Source of the DNA: Eurosta solidaginis
Taxonomy: Eukaryota > Arthropoda > Insecta > Diptera > Tephritidae
Reading direction: 5' to 3'
DNA: 64,000 bases
Assembly (NCBI RefSeq): GCF_040869045.1
Contig: NC_090320.1
Coordinates: 145,722,941-145,786,940 of the forward strand
This document shows positions 1 to 15,530 of the stretch, in pieces; the first letter of the stretch is position 1; each line of letters starts with the position of its first letter. The notes below the pieces were generated by a model. That model ran no database searches. It was not told the DNA's origin and worked only from the letters and a program-made list of their open reading frames with translations. A program made the position numbers and the translations under genes.

Positions 1-3000
1 TTTTTTTTTAATTCGAATAGGTGGCAACCCTAAATGGCAACCCCACTCAAAAATATCGTTATTGTAATGCGGATTGAAATACCTTTCGTTTAATACCCAT
101 ATCGACATATCTCATACAATTTTTTTTTAATTTAGAATAGGTTACAACCCTAAATGGCAACCCTACTAAAAAATATTGCTTTTGTAATGCGGATTGAAAG
201 ACCTTTCGTTTGATACCATATACGCATATCTCATGGAATTTTTTGAATTTCGAATAGGTGGCAACCCTAAATGGAAACCCTTCTCAAAAATGTCCCTACT
301 GTAATGCGGAGTGAAATACCTTTCGTTTGATACCCATATCGACATATCTCATGCAATTTTTTGAATTTCGAATAGGTGGCAACGCTAAGTGGAAACCCTA
401 CTCAAAAATGTCCCTATTGTAATGCGGAGTAAAGTACCTTTCGTTTGATACCCATATCGGCATATCTCATGGAATTTTTTTAAATTTCGAATAGGTGGCA
501 ACCGTAAATGGCAACCCTACTCCAAAATTTCCTTATTGCAATGCGGAGTGAAATACCTTTCGTTTAATACCCATATCGGCATGTCTCAAGCAATTTTTTT
601 AATTTCGGATAGGTGGCAACCCTCCTCAAAAATACCCTAATCTAATGCGGAGTGAAATACTCTTCGCTTAATACCCATATTGGCATATCTCATTCAATTT
701 TTTTTAATTTCGAATAGGTGGCAACCCTAAATATCAACCCTACTAAAAAATGCCCTATTCTAATGCGGAGTGAAATACCTTTCGTTTAATACCCATATTG
801 GCATATCTCATGCAATTTTTTTAATTTCGAATATGTGGCAACCCTAAATAGCAACCCTACTCAAAAATGTCCCAATTCTATTCTATTGTAATGCGGAGTG
901 AAACACCTTTCGTTTGATACCCATGACGGCATATCTCATGCAATTTTTTTAAATTTACAATAGGTGGCAACCATAAATGGTAACCCTATCAAAAATGTCC
1001 CTATTGTAATGCGGAGTGAAATACCTTTCGTTTGATACCCATATCGGCATATCATGCAATTTGTTTTAATTTCGAATAGGTGGCAACGCTAAGCGGAAAC
1101 CCTACTCAAAAATGTCCCTATTGTAATGCGGAGTGAAGTACCTTTCGTTTGATACCCATATCGGCATATCTCATGATTTTTTTTAAATTCGAATAGGTGG
1201 CAACCGTAAATGGCAACCCCACTCAAAAATATCGCTATTGTAATGCGGATTGAAATACCTTTCGTTTGATACCCATAATCGCATGTCTCATGTAATTTTT
1301 TGAATTTCGAATAGGTGGCAACCCTAAATGGCAACGCTACTCAAAAAATGTCCCTACTGTAATGTAGAGTGAAATACCCTTCCTTATATACCCATATCGG
1401 CATATCTTATGCAATTTTTTTTTAAATTTCGAATAGGTGGCAACTCTAAACGGCAGCCCTACTCGAAAATGTCCCTATTGTAATGCGGAGTGAAATACCT
1501 TTCGTATGATACCCATATCGGCATATCTCATTCAATTTTTTTTATTTCGAATAGGTGGCAACCCTAAATAGCAACCCTACTCAAAAATGTCCCTATTGTA
1601 ATGCGGAGTGAAATACTTTTCGTTTGATAACCATATCGGCATATCTTATGCAATTATTTTTTATTTCGAATAGCTGGCAACCCTAAATGGCAACCCTACT
1701 CAAAAATTTCCCTAGTGTGATGCGGAGTGAAATACCTTTCGTTTGATACACATATCGGCATATCTCATGTATTTTTTTAATTTCAAAAAGGTGGCAACCC
1801 AAAATGGAAACCCTACTCAAAAATGTCCCTATTGTAATGCAGAGTGAAATGCCTTTCGTTTGATACCCATCTCGGCATATCTCATGCAATTTTCTTAATT
1901 TCGAATAGGTGGCAACCCTAAATGGCAACCCTACTCAAAAATGTCCCTATTGTAATTCGGAGTAAAATACCTTTCGTTTGATACCCATATCGGCATATCC
2001 AATGCAATTTTTTATTTCGAATAGGTGGCAACCCTAAATGGCAACCCTACTCAAAAATGTCCTTATTGTAATGCGGAGTGAAATACCTTTCCTTTGATAA
2101 CCATATCGGCATATCTCATGCAATTTTCTTTAATTTCGAATAGGTGGCAACTCTAAATGGCAACCCTACTAAAAAATGCCCTATTCTAATGCGGAGTGAA
2201 ATACCTTTCGTGTAATACCCATATTGGCATATCTCATGCAATTTTTTTAATTTCGAATATGTGGCAACCCTAAATAGCAATCCTACTCAAAAATGTCCCT
2301 ATTGTAATGCGGAGTGAAATACCTTTCATTTGATACCCATATCAGCATATCTCATGACTTTTTTTATTTCGAATAGGTGGCAACCCTAAATGGCAACCCT
2401 ACCCAAAGATGTCCCCATTGTAATGCGGAGTGAAATACCTTTCGTTTGATACCCATATCGGCATATCTCATGCAATTTTTTTATTCTGAATTGGTGGCAA
2501 CCCTAAATGGCAGTCCCACTTAAAAATGCCCTATTCTAACGCGGAGTGAAATACCTTTCGTTTAATACCCGTATTGGCATATCTTATGCAATTTTTTTTA
2601 ATTTCGAATAGGTGGAAATCCTATAGAGCAACCCTACTCAAAAACTTCCCTATTGTAATGCGGAGTGGAATACCTTTCGTTTGATACCCATATTGGCATA
2701 TCTCATGAATTTTTTTTAAATTGGAATAGGTGGAAACCCTAAATGGCAACCCTACTCAAAAATATCGCTATTGTAATGCGGATTGAAATACCTTTCGTTT
2801 GATACCCATATTCGCATATCTCATGGAATTTTTTGAATTTCGAATAGGTGGCAACCCTAAATGGCAACCCTACTCAAAAATGTCCCTACTGTAATGCGGA
2901 GTGAAATACCTTTCGTTTGATACCCATATCGGCATATCTCATGCAATTTTTTGAATTTCGAATATATGGCAACCCTAAATGGCAATCCTACTCAAAAATG

Positions 3001-6000
3001 TCCCTACTGTAATGTGGAGTGAAATACCTTTCGTTTGATACCCATATCGGCATATCATGCAATTTGTTTTAATTTCGAATATGTGGCAACGCTAAGTGGA
3101 AACCCTACTCAAAAATGTCCCTATTGTAATGCAGAGTGAAGTACCTTTCGTTTGATACCCATATCGGCATATCTCATGATTTTTTTTAAATTCGAATAAG
3201 TGGCAACCCTAAATGGCAACCCCACTCAAAAATATCGCTATTGTAATGCGGATTGAAATACCTTTCGTTTGATACCCATAATCGCATGTCTCATGTATTT
3301 TTTTGAATTTCGAATAGGTGGCAACCCTAAATGGCAAAAGTACACAAAAATGTCCCTATTGTAATGCGGAGTGAAATACCCTTCGTTATATACCCATATC
3401 GGCATATCTCATGCAATTTTTTTAATTTCGAATAGGTGGCAACCCTAAATGGCAACCCTACCCAAAGATGTCCCCATTGTAATGCGGAGTGAAATACCTT
3501 TCGTTTGATACCCATATCGGCATATCTCATGCAATTTTTTTATTCTGAATTGGTGGCAACCCTAAATGGCAGTCCCACTTAAAAATGCCCTATTCTAACG
3601 CGGAGTGAAATACCTTTCGTTTAATACCCGTATTGGCATATCTTATGCAATTTTTTTTAATTTCGAATAGGTGGCAACCCTAAATATCAACCCTACTAAA
3701 AATGACCTATTCTAATGCGGAGTGAAATACCTTTCGTTTAATACCCATATTGGCATATCTCATGCAATTTTTTGAATTTCGAATATATGGCAACCCTAAA
3801 TGGCAACCCTACTCAAAAATGTCCCTACTGTAATGTGGAATGAAATACCTTTCGTTTGATACCCATATCGGCATATCATGCAATTTGTTTTAATTTCGAA
3901 TATGTGGCAACGCTAAGTGGAAACCCTACTCAAAAATGTCCCTATTGTAATGCAGAGTGAAGTACCTTTCGTTTGATACCCATATCGGCATATCTCATGA
4001 TTTTTTTTTAAATTCGAATAGGTGGCAACCCTAAATGGCAACCCCACTCAAAAATATCGCTATTGTAATGCGGATTGAAATACCTTTCGTTTGATACCCA
4101 TAATCGCATGTCTCATGTAATTTTTTGAATTTCGAATAGGTGGCAACCCTAAATGGCAACCCTACTCAAAAAATGTCCCTACTGTAATGTAGAGTGAAAT
4201 ACCTTTCGTTTGATACCCATATCGGCATATCTCATGCAATTTTTTTAAATTTCGAATAGGTGGCAACCCTAAATGGCAACCTTACTCAAAAATTTCCTTA
4301 TTGCAATGCGGGGTGAAATACCTTTCGTTTAATACCCATATCGGCATGTCTCAAGCAATTTTTTAATTTCGAATAGGTGGCAACCCTACTCAAAAATACC
4401 CTATTCTAATGCGGAGTGAAATACTCTTTGTTTAATACCCATATTGGCATATCTCATGCAATTTTTTTTTATTTCGAATAGGTGGCAACCTTAAATAGCA
4501 ACCCTACTCAAAAATGTCCCTATTGTAATGCGGAGTGAAACTCCTTTCGTTTGATACCCATATTGGCATATCTCATGCAATTTTTTTAAATTTCGAATAA
4601 GTGGCAACCCCAAATGGAAACCCTACTCAAAAATGTCCCTATTGTAATTCGGAGTGAAAGACCTTTCGTTTGATACCCATATCGGCATATCTCATGAATT
4701 TTTTTTAATTTCGAATAGGTGTCAACCCTAAATGGCAACCGTACTCAAAAATGTCCTTATTGCAATGCGGAGTGAAATACCTTTCGTTTGATACCCATAT
4801 ATAATTCGAATAGGTGGCAACCCTAAATGGCAACCCTACTCAAAAATGCCCTATTCTAATGCGGAGTGAAGTACTCTTCGTTTAATACCCATATTGACAT
4901 ATTCTCATGCAATTTTTTTTAATTTCGACTAGGTGTCAACCCTAAATGGAAACCCCACAAAAAATTTCGCTATTGTAATGCGGAGTGAAATACCTTTCTT
5001 TTGATACCCATATCGGCATATCTTATGAATTTTTTTTAATGTCGAATAGGTGGCAACCCCAAATGGCAACCGTACTCAAAAATGTCCCTATTGTATTGCG
5101 GAGTGAATCGCCTTTCGTACGATACAAATGACAGCATATCCCATGCAATTTTTTTTTAATTTAGAATAGGTGGCAACCCTAAATGGCAACCCTACTCAAA
5201 AATGTCCCTATTGTAATGCGGAGTGAAATACCTTTCGTTTGATACCCATCTCAGCATATCTCATGCAACTTTTTTATTTCGAATAGGTGGCAACCCTAAA
5301 TGGCAACCCCTCTCAAAAATGTCATATTATAGGGCGGAGTGAAATACCATTCGTTTAATACCCATATAGGCATATTTTATGCATTTTTTTAATTTCGAAT
5401 AGGTGACAACCCTAAGTAGCAACCCTACTCAAAGATGTCCCTGTTGAAATGCTTAGTGAAATACCTTTCGTTTGATAACCATATTGGCATATCTCATGCA
5501 CTTTTTTTATTTCGAATAGGTGGCAACACTAAGTGGCAACCCTACTCAAAAATGCCCTATTCTAACGCGGAGTGAAATACCTTTCGTTTAATACCCATAT
5601 TGGCATGTTTTATGCATTTTTTTTAATTTCGAATAGGTGGCAACCTTAAGTAGCAACCCTACTCAAAGATGTCCCTATTGTAATGCGGAGTGAAATACCT
5701 TTCGTTTGATATCCATATTGGCGTATCTCATGCAATTTTTTTTAAATTTCGAATAGGTGGTAACCCTAAATAGCAACCCACTCAAAAATGTCCCTATTGT
5801 AATGCGGAGTGAAATACCTTTCGTTTGATACCCATATCGACATATCTCATCCAATTTTTTTTAATTTAGAATAGGTTACAACCCTAAATGGCAACCCTAC
5901 TAAAAAATGTCCCTATTGTAATGCGGAGTGAAATACCTTTCGTTTGATACCCATCTCGGCATATCTCATGCAATTTTTTTTATTTCGATTAGGTGGCAAC

Positions 6001-9000
6001 CCTAAATGGCAACCCTACTCAAAAATGCCATATTCTAGCGCGGAGTGAAATACCTTTCTTTTAATACCCATATTGGCATATTTTATGCATTTTTTTAATT
6101 CCGAATAGGTGGCAACCCTAAGTAGCAACCCTACTCAAAGATGTCCCTATTGAAATGCGGAGTGAAACACCTTTCGTATGATACCCATATCGGCATATCT
6201 CGTGCAATTTTTTTTAATTCCGAATAGGTGGCAACCCTAAATAGCAACCCTACTCAAAAATGTCCCTATTGTAATGCGGAGTGAAATACCTTTCGTTTGA
6301 TACCCATGTTGGCATATCTCATGCAATTTTTTTCAATTTTGAATAGGTGGCAGTCCTATATGGCAACCCTGCTTAAAAATGTCCCTACTGTAATGCGGAG
6401 TGAAATACTTTTCGTTTGATACCCGTATCGGCATATCTCATGAATTTTTTGTTAATTTCGCATAGGTGGCAACCCTAAATGGCAACCCTACTCAAAAATG
6501 TCCCTATAGTAATGCGGAGTGAAACACTTTTCGTTTGATACCCATATCGGCATATCTCATGAATTTTTTTTTAATTTCGAATAGGTGACAACCCTAAATG
6601 GCAGCCCTACTCAAAAATTTCCCTATAGTAATGCGGAGTGAAACACCTTTCGTTTGATACACATGACGGCATATCTCATGCAATTTTTTTTAATTTAGAA
6701 TAGGTGGCAACCCAAAATGGCAACCCTACTCAAAAATGTCCCTATTGTAATGCGGAGTGAAACACCTTTCGTTTGATACACATGACGGCATATCTCATGC
6801 AATTTTTTTTAATTTAGAATAGGTGGCAACCCAAAATGGCAACCCTACTCAAAAATGTCCCTATTGAAATGCGGAGTGAAATACCTTTCGTTTGATACTC
6901 ATATTGACATACCTCATGCAATTTTTTTTAATTTTGAATAGGTGGCAACCCCATATGGCAACCCTGCTTAAAAATGTCCCTACTGTAATGTGGAGTGAAA
7001 TACCTTTCGTTTGATACCCATATCGGCATATCTCATGCATTTTTTGTTAATTTCGAATAGGTGGCAACCCTAAATGGCAACCCTACTCAAAAAGGTCCCT
7101 ATTGTAATGCGGAGGGAAATACCTTTCGTTTGATACCCATCTCGGCATATCTCATACAATTTCTTCATTTTGCAACCCCAAGTAGCAACCCTACTCAAAG
7201 ATGTCCCTATTGAAATGCGGAGTGAAACACCTTTCGTTTGATACACATGACGGCATATCTCATGCAATTTTTTTTAATTTAGAATAGGTGGCAACCCAAA
7301 AAGGCAGCCTCGAAAATGTCCCTATTGTAATGCGGAGTGAAATACTTTTCGTTTGGTAACCATATCGGCATATCTCATGCAATTTTTTTTATTTCGAATA
7401 GCTGGCAACCCTAAATGGCAACCCTACTCAAAACTTTTCCTATTGTGATGCGGAGTGAAATACCTTTCGTTTGATACACATATCGGCATATCTCATGCAT
7501 TTTTTTTAATTTCCAAAAGGTGGCAACCCTAAATGGAAACCCTACTCAAAAATTTCCCTATTGTAACGCAGAGTGAAATGCCTTTCGTTTGATACCCATC
7601 TCGGCATATCTCATGCAATTTTTTTAATTTCGAATAGGTGGCAACGCTAAATGGCAACCCTACTCAAAAATGTCCCTATTGTAATTCGGAGTGAAATACC
7701 TTTCGTTTGATACCCATATCGGCATATCCAATGCAATTTTTTTTATTTCGAATAGGTGGCAACCCTAAATGGCAACTCTACTCAAAAATGTCCTTATTGT
7801 AATGCGGAGTGAAATACCTTTCGTTTGATAACCATATCGGAATATCTCATGCAATTTTTTTTAATTTCGAATAGCTGGCAACCCTAAATGGCAACCCTAC
7901 TCAAAGATGTCCTTATTGTAATGCGGAGTGAAATACCTTTCGTTTGATAACCATATCGGCATATCTCATGCAATTTTTTTTAATTTCGAATAGGTGGCAA
8001 CCCTAAATGGCAACACTACTAAAAAATGCCCTATTCTAATGCGGAGTGAAATACCTTTCGTTTAATACCCATATTGGCATATCTCATGCAATTTTTTTAA
8101 TTTCGAATATGTGGCAACCCTAAATAGCAACCCTACTCAAAAATGTCCCAATTCTATTCTATTGTAATGCGGAGTGAAACACCTTTCGTTTGATACCCAT
8201 GACGGCATATCTCATGCAATTTTTTTTAATTTACAATAGGTGGCAACCATAAATTGTAACCCTATCAAAAATGTCCCTATTGTAATGCGGAGTGAAATAC
8301 CTTTCGTTTGATATACATCTCGGCATATCTCATGCAATTTTTTTTATTTCGAATTGGTGGCAACCCTAAACGACAGCCCCACTCAAAAATGCCCTATTCT
8401 AACGCGGAGTGAAATACCTTTCGTTTAATACCCATATTGGCATATCTTATGCAATTTTTTTTAATTTCGAATAGGTGGCAATCCTAAAGAGCAACCCTAC
8501 TCAAAACTTCCCTATTGTAATGCGGAGTGGAATACTTTTCGTTTGATACCCATACCGGCATATCTCATGATTTTTTTTTAAAATTCGAATAGGTGGCAAC
8601 CCTAAATGGCAACCCTATTCAAAAATATCGCTTTTGTAATGCGGATTGAAATACCTTTCGTTTGATACCATATACGCATATCTCATGGAATTTTTTTAAT
8701 TTCGAATAGGTGGCAACCCTAAATGGAAACCCTTCTCAAAAATGTCCATACTGTAATGCGGAGTGAAATACCTTTCGTTTAATACCCATATTGGCATATC
8801 TCATGCAATTTTTTTAATTTCGAATATGTGGCAACCCTAAATAGCAACCCTACTCAAAAATGTCCCAATTCCATTCTATTGTAATGCGGAGTGAAACACC
8901 TTTCGTTTGATACCCATGACGGCATATCTCATGCAATTTTTTTTTAATTTACAATAGGTGGCAACCATAAATTGTAACCCTATCAAAAATGTCCCTATTG

Positions 9001-10770
9001 TAATGCGGAGTGAAATACCTTTCGTTTGATATACATCTCGGCATATCTCATGCAATTTTTTGAATTTCGAATAGGTGGCAACGCTAAGTGGAAACCCTAC
9101 TCAAAAATGTCCCCATTGTAATGCGGAGTGAAATACCTTTCGTTTGATACCCATATCGGCATATCTCATGAATTTTTTTTAAATTCAAATAGGTGGCAAC
9201 CCTAAATGGCAACCCCACTCAAAAATATCGTTATTGTAATGCGGATTGAAATACCTTTCGTTTGATACCCATAATCGCATATCTCATGCAATTTTTTGAA
9301 TTTCGAATAGGTGGCAACTCTAAATGGCAACCCTACTCAAAAAATGTCCCTACTGTAATGTAGAGTGAAATACCTTTCGTTTGATACCCATATCGGCATA
9401 TCTCATGCAATTTTTTTAAATTTCGAATAGGTGGCAACCGTAAATGGCAACCCTACTCAAGAATTTCCTTATTGCAATGCGGAGTGAAATACCTTTCGTT
9501 TAATACCCATATCGGCATGTCTCAAGCAATTTTTTTAATTTCGAATAGGTGGCAACCCTCCTCAAAAATACCCCAATCTAATGCGGAGTGAAATACTCTT
9601 CGCTTAATACCCATATTGGCATATCTCATTCAATTTTTTTTAATTTCGAATAGGTGGCAACCCTAAATGCCAACCCTACTCAAAAATGTCCCTATTGTAA
9701 TGCGGAGTGAAACACCTTTCGTTTCATACCCATATTGGCATATCTCATGTAATTATTTGAAATTTCGAATAAGTGGCAACCCCAAATGGAAACCCTACTC
9801 AAAAATGTCCCTATTGTCATGCGGAGTAAAAGACCTTTCGTACGATACCAATGACAGCATATCTCATGCAATTTTTTTTAATTTCGAATACGTGTCAACC
9901 CTAAATGGAAACCCCACCAAAAAATTTCGCAATTGTAATGCGGAGTGAAATACCTTTCGTTTGATACCCATATCGGCATATCTTATGGATTTTTTTTAAT
10001 GTCGAATAGGTGGCAACCCCAAATGGCAACCGTACTCAAAAATGTCCCTATTGTATTGCGGAGTGAATCGCCTTTCGTACGATACCAATGACAGCATATC
10101 TCATGAAATTTTTTTTAATTTCGAATACGTGTCAACCCTAAATGGAAACCCCACCAAAAAATTTCGCAATTGTAATGCGGAGTGAAATACCTTTCGTTTG
10201 ATACCCCATATCTTATGAATTTTTTTTTAATGTCGAATAGGTGGCAACCACAAATGGCAACCCTACTCAAAAATGTCCCTATTGTAATGCGGAGTGAAAT
10301 ACCTTTCGTTTGATACCCATCTCGGCATATCTCATAAAATTTTTTTTATTTCGAATAGGTGGCAACCCTAAATGGCAACCCTACTCAAAAATGCCATATT
10401 CTAGGGCGGAGTGAGATACCATTCGTTTAATATCCATATTGGCATATTTTATGCATTTTTTTAATTTCGAATAGGTGGCAACCCTATGTAGCAAACCTAC
10501 TCAAAGATGTCCCTGTTGAAATGCGTAGTGAAATACCTTTCGTTTGATACCCATATTGGCATATCTCATGCAATTTTTTTTATTTCGAATAGGTGGCAAC
10601 ACTAAGTGGCAACCCTACTCAAAAATACCCTATTCTAACGCGGAGTGAAATACCTTTCGTTTAATACCCATATTGGCATGTTTTATGCATTTTTTTAATT
10701 TCGAATAGGTGGCAACCTTAAGTAGCAACCCTACTCAAAGATGTCCCTATTGTAATGCGGAGTGAAACAC

Positions 10771-12500
10771 CTTTCGTATGACACCCATATCGGCATATCT
10801 CGTGCAATTTTTTTAAATTTCGAATAGGTGGCAACCCTAAATAGCAACCCTACTCAAAAATGTCCCTATTGTAATGGGGAGTGAAATACCTTTCGTTTGA
10901 TACCCATGTTGGCATATCTCATGCAATTTTTTTCAATTTTGAATAGGCGGCAGCCCTATATGGCAACCCTGCTTAAAAATGTCCCTACTGTAATGCGGAG
11001 TGAAATACCTTTCGTTTCATACCCGTATCGGCATATCTCATGAATTTTTTGTTAATTTCGAATAGGTGGCAACCCTAAATGGCAACCCTACTCAAAAATG
11101 TCCCTATAGTAATGCGGAGTGAAACACTTTTCGTTTGATACCCATATCGGCATATCTCATGAATTTTTTTTTAATTTCGAATAGGTGACAACCCTAAATG
11201 GCAGCCCTACGCAAAAATTTTCCTATTGTAATGCGGAGGGATATACCTTTCGTTTGATACCCATATCGGCATATCTCATGATTTTTTTTAAATTTCGAAT
11301 AGGTGGCAACCCTAAATGGCAACCCTACTCAAAAATGTCCCTATAGTAACGCGGAGTGAAACACCTTTCGTTTGATACACATGACGGCATATCTCATGCA
11401 ATTTTTTTAATTTAGAATAGGTGGCAACCCAAAATGGCAACGCACTCAAAAATGTCCCTATTGTAATGCGGAGGGAAATACCTTCCGTTTGATACCCATC
11501 TCGGTATATCTCATGCAATTTCTTCATTTTGCAACCCCAAGTAGCAACCCTACTCAATGATGTCCCTATTGAAATGCGGAGTGAAATACCTTTCGTTTGA
11601 TACCCATATTGACATATCTCATGCAATTTTTTTAATTTTGAATAGGTGGCAAGCCCATATGGCAACCCTGCTTAAAAATGTCCCTACTGTAATGTGGAGT
11701 GAAATACCTTTCGTTTGATACCCATATCGGCATATCTCATGAATTTTTTGTTAATTTCGAATAGGTGGCAACCCTAAATGGCAACCCTACTCAAAGATAT
11801 CCCTATTGTAATGCGGAGTGAAATACCTTTCGTTTGATACCCATGTCGGCATATCTCATGAATTTTTTGTTAATTTCGAATAGGTGGCAACCCTAAATGG
11901 CAACCCTACTCGAAAATGTCCCTATTGTAATGCGGAGTGAAATGCTTTTAGTTTGGTAACCATATCGGCATATCTCATGCAATTTTTTTTATTTCGAATA
12001 GCTGGCAACCCTAAAAGGCAACCCTACTCAAAAATATCCCTATTGTAATGCGGAGTGAAATACCTTTCCTTTGATACCCATATCGGCATATCTCATTCAA
12101 TTTTTTTTTAATTTCCAATAGGTGGCAACTCTAAAAGGCAGCCCTACTCGAAAATGTCCCTATTGTAATGCGGAGTGAAATACCTTTCGTTTGATACACA
12201 TATCGGCATATCTCATGCATTTTTTTTAATTTCCAAAAGGTGGCAACCCTAAATGGAAACCCTATTCAAAAATTTCCCTATTGTAATACAGAGTGAAATG
12301 CCTTTCGTTTGATACCCATCTCGGCATATCTCATGCAATTTTTTTTATTTCGAATAGGTGGCAACGCTAAATGGCAACCCTACTCAAAAATGTCCCTATT
12401 GTAATTCGGAGTGAAATACCTTTCGTTTGATACCCATATCGGCATATGCAATGCAATTTTTTTTATTTCGAATAGGTGGCAACCCTAAATGGCAACCCTA
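10771..12500 (+). repeat. Duplicated satellite segment, left copy
   Basis: This stretch matches 13836-15530 monomer by monomer at an offset of about 3.05 kb. Both share private variants: CGTATGACACCC, GTAATGGGGAGTG, CGTTTCATACCCG and the short monomer with CTTCATTTTGCAACCCC. The offset drops from about 3065 to 3047 bp because the right copy has lost a short piece near 14130. Boundaries are approximate. Confidence 0.7.
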
Positions 12501-13835
12501 CTCAAAAATGTCCTTATTGTAATGCGGAGTGAAATAGCTTTCGTTTGATAACCATATCGGCATATCTCATGCAATTTTTTTTAATTTCGAATAGCTGGCA
12601 ACCCTAAATGGCAACCCTACTCAAAAATATCCTTATTGTAATGCGGAGTGCAATACCTTTCGTTTGATAACCATATCGGCATATCTCATGCAATTTTTTT
12701 TAATTTCGAATAGGTGGCAACCCTAAATGGCAACCCTACTCAAAAATGCCATATTCTAGGGCGGAGTGAGATACCATTCGTTTAATATCCATATTGGCAT
12801 ATTTTATGCATTTTTTTAATTTCGAATAGGTGGCAACCCTATGTAGCAAACCTACTAAAAGATGTCCCTGTTGAAATGCGTAGTGAAATACCTTTCGTTT
12901 GATACCCATATTGGCATATCTCATGCAATTTTTTTTATTTCGAATAGGTGGCAACACTAAGTCGCAACCCTACTCAAAAATACCCTATTCTAACGCGGAG
13001 TGAAATACCTTTCGTTTAATACCCATATTGGCATGTTTTATGCATTTTTTTAAATTTCGAATAGGTGGCAACCTTAAGTAGCAACCCTACTCAAAGATGT
13101 CCCTATTGTAATGCGGAGTGAAATACCTTTCGTTTGATACCCATATTGGCATATCTCATGCAATTTTTTTTTAATTTCGAATAGGTGGTAACCCTAAATA
13201 GCAACCCTACTCAAAATGTCCCTATTGTAATGCGGAGTGAAATACCTTTCGTTTGATACCCATATCGGCATATCTTATGAATTTTTTTAATGTCGAATAG
13301 GTGGCAACCCTAAATGGCAACCGTGCTCAAAAATGTCCCTATTGTAATGCGGAGTGAAACGCCTTTCGTTTGGTACCCATGACGGCATATCTCATCCATT
13401 TTTTTTTTAATTTAGAATAGGTTACAACCCTAAATGGCAACCCTACTCAAAAATGTCCCTATTGTAATGCGGAGTGAAATACCTTTCGTTTGATACCCAT
13501 CACGGCATATCTCATGCAATTTTTTTTATTTCGAATAGGTGGCAACCCTAAATGGCAATCCTACTCAAAAATGCCATATTCTAGCACGGAGTGAAATACC
13601 TTTCGTTTAATACCCATATTGGCATATTTTATGCATTTTTTTAATTTCGAATAGGTCGCAACCCTAAGTAGCAACCCTACTCAAAGATGTCCCTATTGAA
13701 ATGCGTAGTGAAATACCTTTCGTTTGATACCCATATTGGCATATCTCATGCAAGTTTTTTAAAATTTCGAATAGGTGGCAACCCTAAATAGCAGCCCTAC
13801 TCAAAAATGTTCCTATTGTAATGCGGAGTGAAGCA

Positions 13836-15530
13836 CCTTTCGTATGACACCCATATCGGCATATCTCGTGCAATTTTTTTAAATTTCGAATAGGTGGCAA
13901 CCCTAAATAGCAACCCTACTCAAAAATGTCCCTATTGTAATGGGGAGTGAAATACCTTTCGTTTGATACCCATGTTGGCATATCTCATGCAATTTTTTTC
14001 AATTTTGAATAGCCGGCAGCCCTATATGGCAACCCTGCTTAAAAATGTTCCTACTGTAATGCGGAGTGAAATACCTTTCGTTTCATACCCGTATCGGCAT
14101 ATCACATGAATTTTTTGTTAATTTCGAATAGGTGGCAACCCTACTCAAAAATGTCCCTATAGTAATGCGGAGTGAAACACTTTTCGTTTGATACCCATAT
14201 CGGCATATCTCATGAATTTTTTTTTAATTTCGAATAGGTGACAACCCTAAATGGCAGCCCTACTCAAAAATTTGCCTATTGTAATGCGGAGGGATATACC
14301 TTTCGTTTGATACCTATATCTCACGATTTTTTTTTAAATTTCGAATAGGTGGCAACCCTAAATGGCAACCCTACTCAAAAATGTCCCTATAGTAACGCGG
14401 AGTGAAACACCTTTCGTTTGATACACATGACGGCATATCTCATGCAATTTTTTTTAATTTAGAATAGGTGGCAACCCAAAATGGCAACGCACTCAAAAAT
14501 GCCCCTATTGTAATGCGGAGGGAAATACCTTCCGTTTGATACCCATCTCGGTATATCTCATGCAATTTCTTCATTTTGCAACCCCAAGTAGCAACCCTAC
14601 TCAAAGATGTCCCTATTGAAATGCGGAGTGAAATACCTTTCGTCTGATACCCATATTGACATATCTCATGCAATTTTTTTAATTTTGAATAGGTGGCAAG
14701 CCCATATGGCAACCCTGCTTAAAAATGTCCCTACTGTAATGTGGAGTGAAATACCTTTCGTTTGATACCCATATTGGCATATCTCATGAATTTTTTGTTA
14801 ATTTCGAATAGGTGGCAACCCTAAATGGCAACCCTACTCAAAGATATCCCTATTGTAATGCGGAGTGAAATACCTTTCGTTTGATACCCATATCGGCATA
14901 TCTCATGAATTTTTTGTTAATTTCGAATAGGCGGCAACCCTAAATGGCAACCCTACTCGAAAATGTCCCTATTGTAATGCGGAGTGAAATGCTTTTAGTT
15001 TGGTAACCATATCGGCATATCTCATGCAATTTTTTTTATTTCGAATAGCTGGCAACCCTAAATGGCAACCCTACTCAAAAATATCCCTATTGTAATGCGG
15101 AGTGAAATACCTTTCGTTTGATACCCATATCGGCATATCTCATTCAATTTTTTTTTAATTTCCAATAGGTGGCAACTCTAAAAGGCAGCCCTATTCGAAA
15201 ATGTCCCTATTGTAATGCGGAGTGAAATACCTTTCGTTTGATACACATATCGGCATATCTCATGCATTTTTTTAATTTCCAAAAGGTGGCAACCCTAAAT
15301 GGAAACCCTACTAAAAAATTTCCCTATTGTAATACAGAGTGAAACGCCTTTCGTTTGATACCCATATCGGCATATCTCATGAATTTTTTTAATTTCGAAT
15401 AGGTGGCAACGCTAAATGGCAACCCTACTCAAAAATGTCCCTATTGTAATTCGGAGTGAAATGCCTTTCGTTTGATACCCATATCGGCATATCCAATGAA
15501 ATTTTTTTTATTTCGAATAGGTGGCAACCC
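13836..15530 (+). repeat. Duplicated satellite segment, right copy
   Basis: Second copy of the segment at 10771-12500. It follows the same order of variant monomers with scattered substitutions and a small deletion around 14130. This indicates an older tandem duplication of roughly 15 monomers within the array. Confidence 0.7.
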
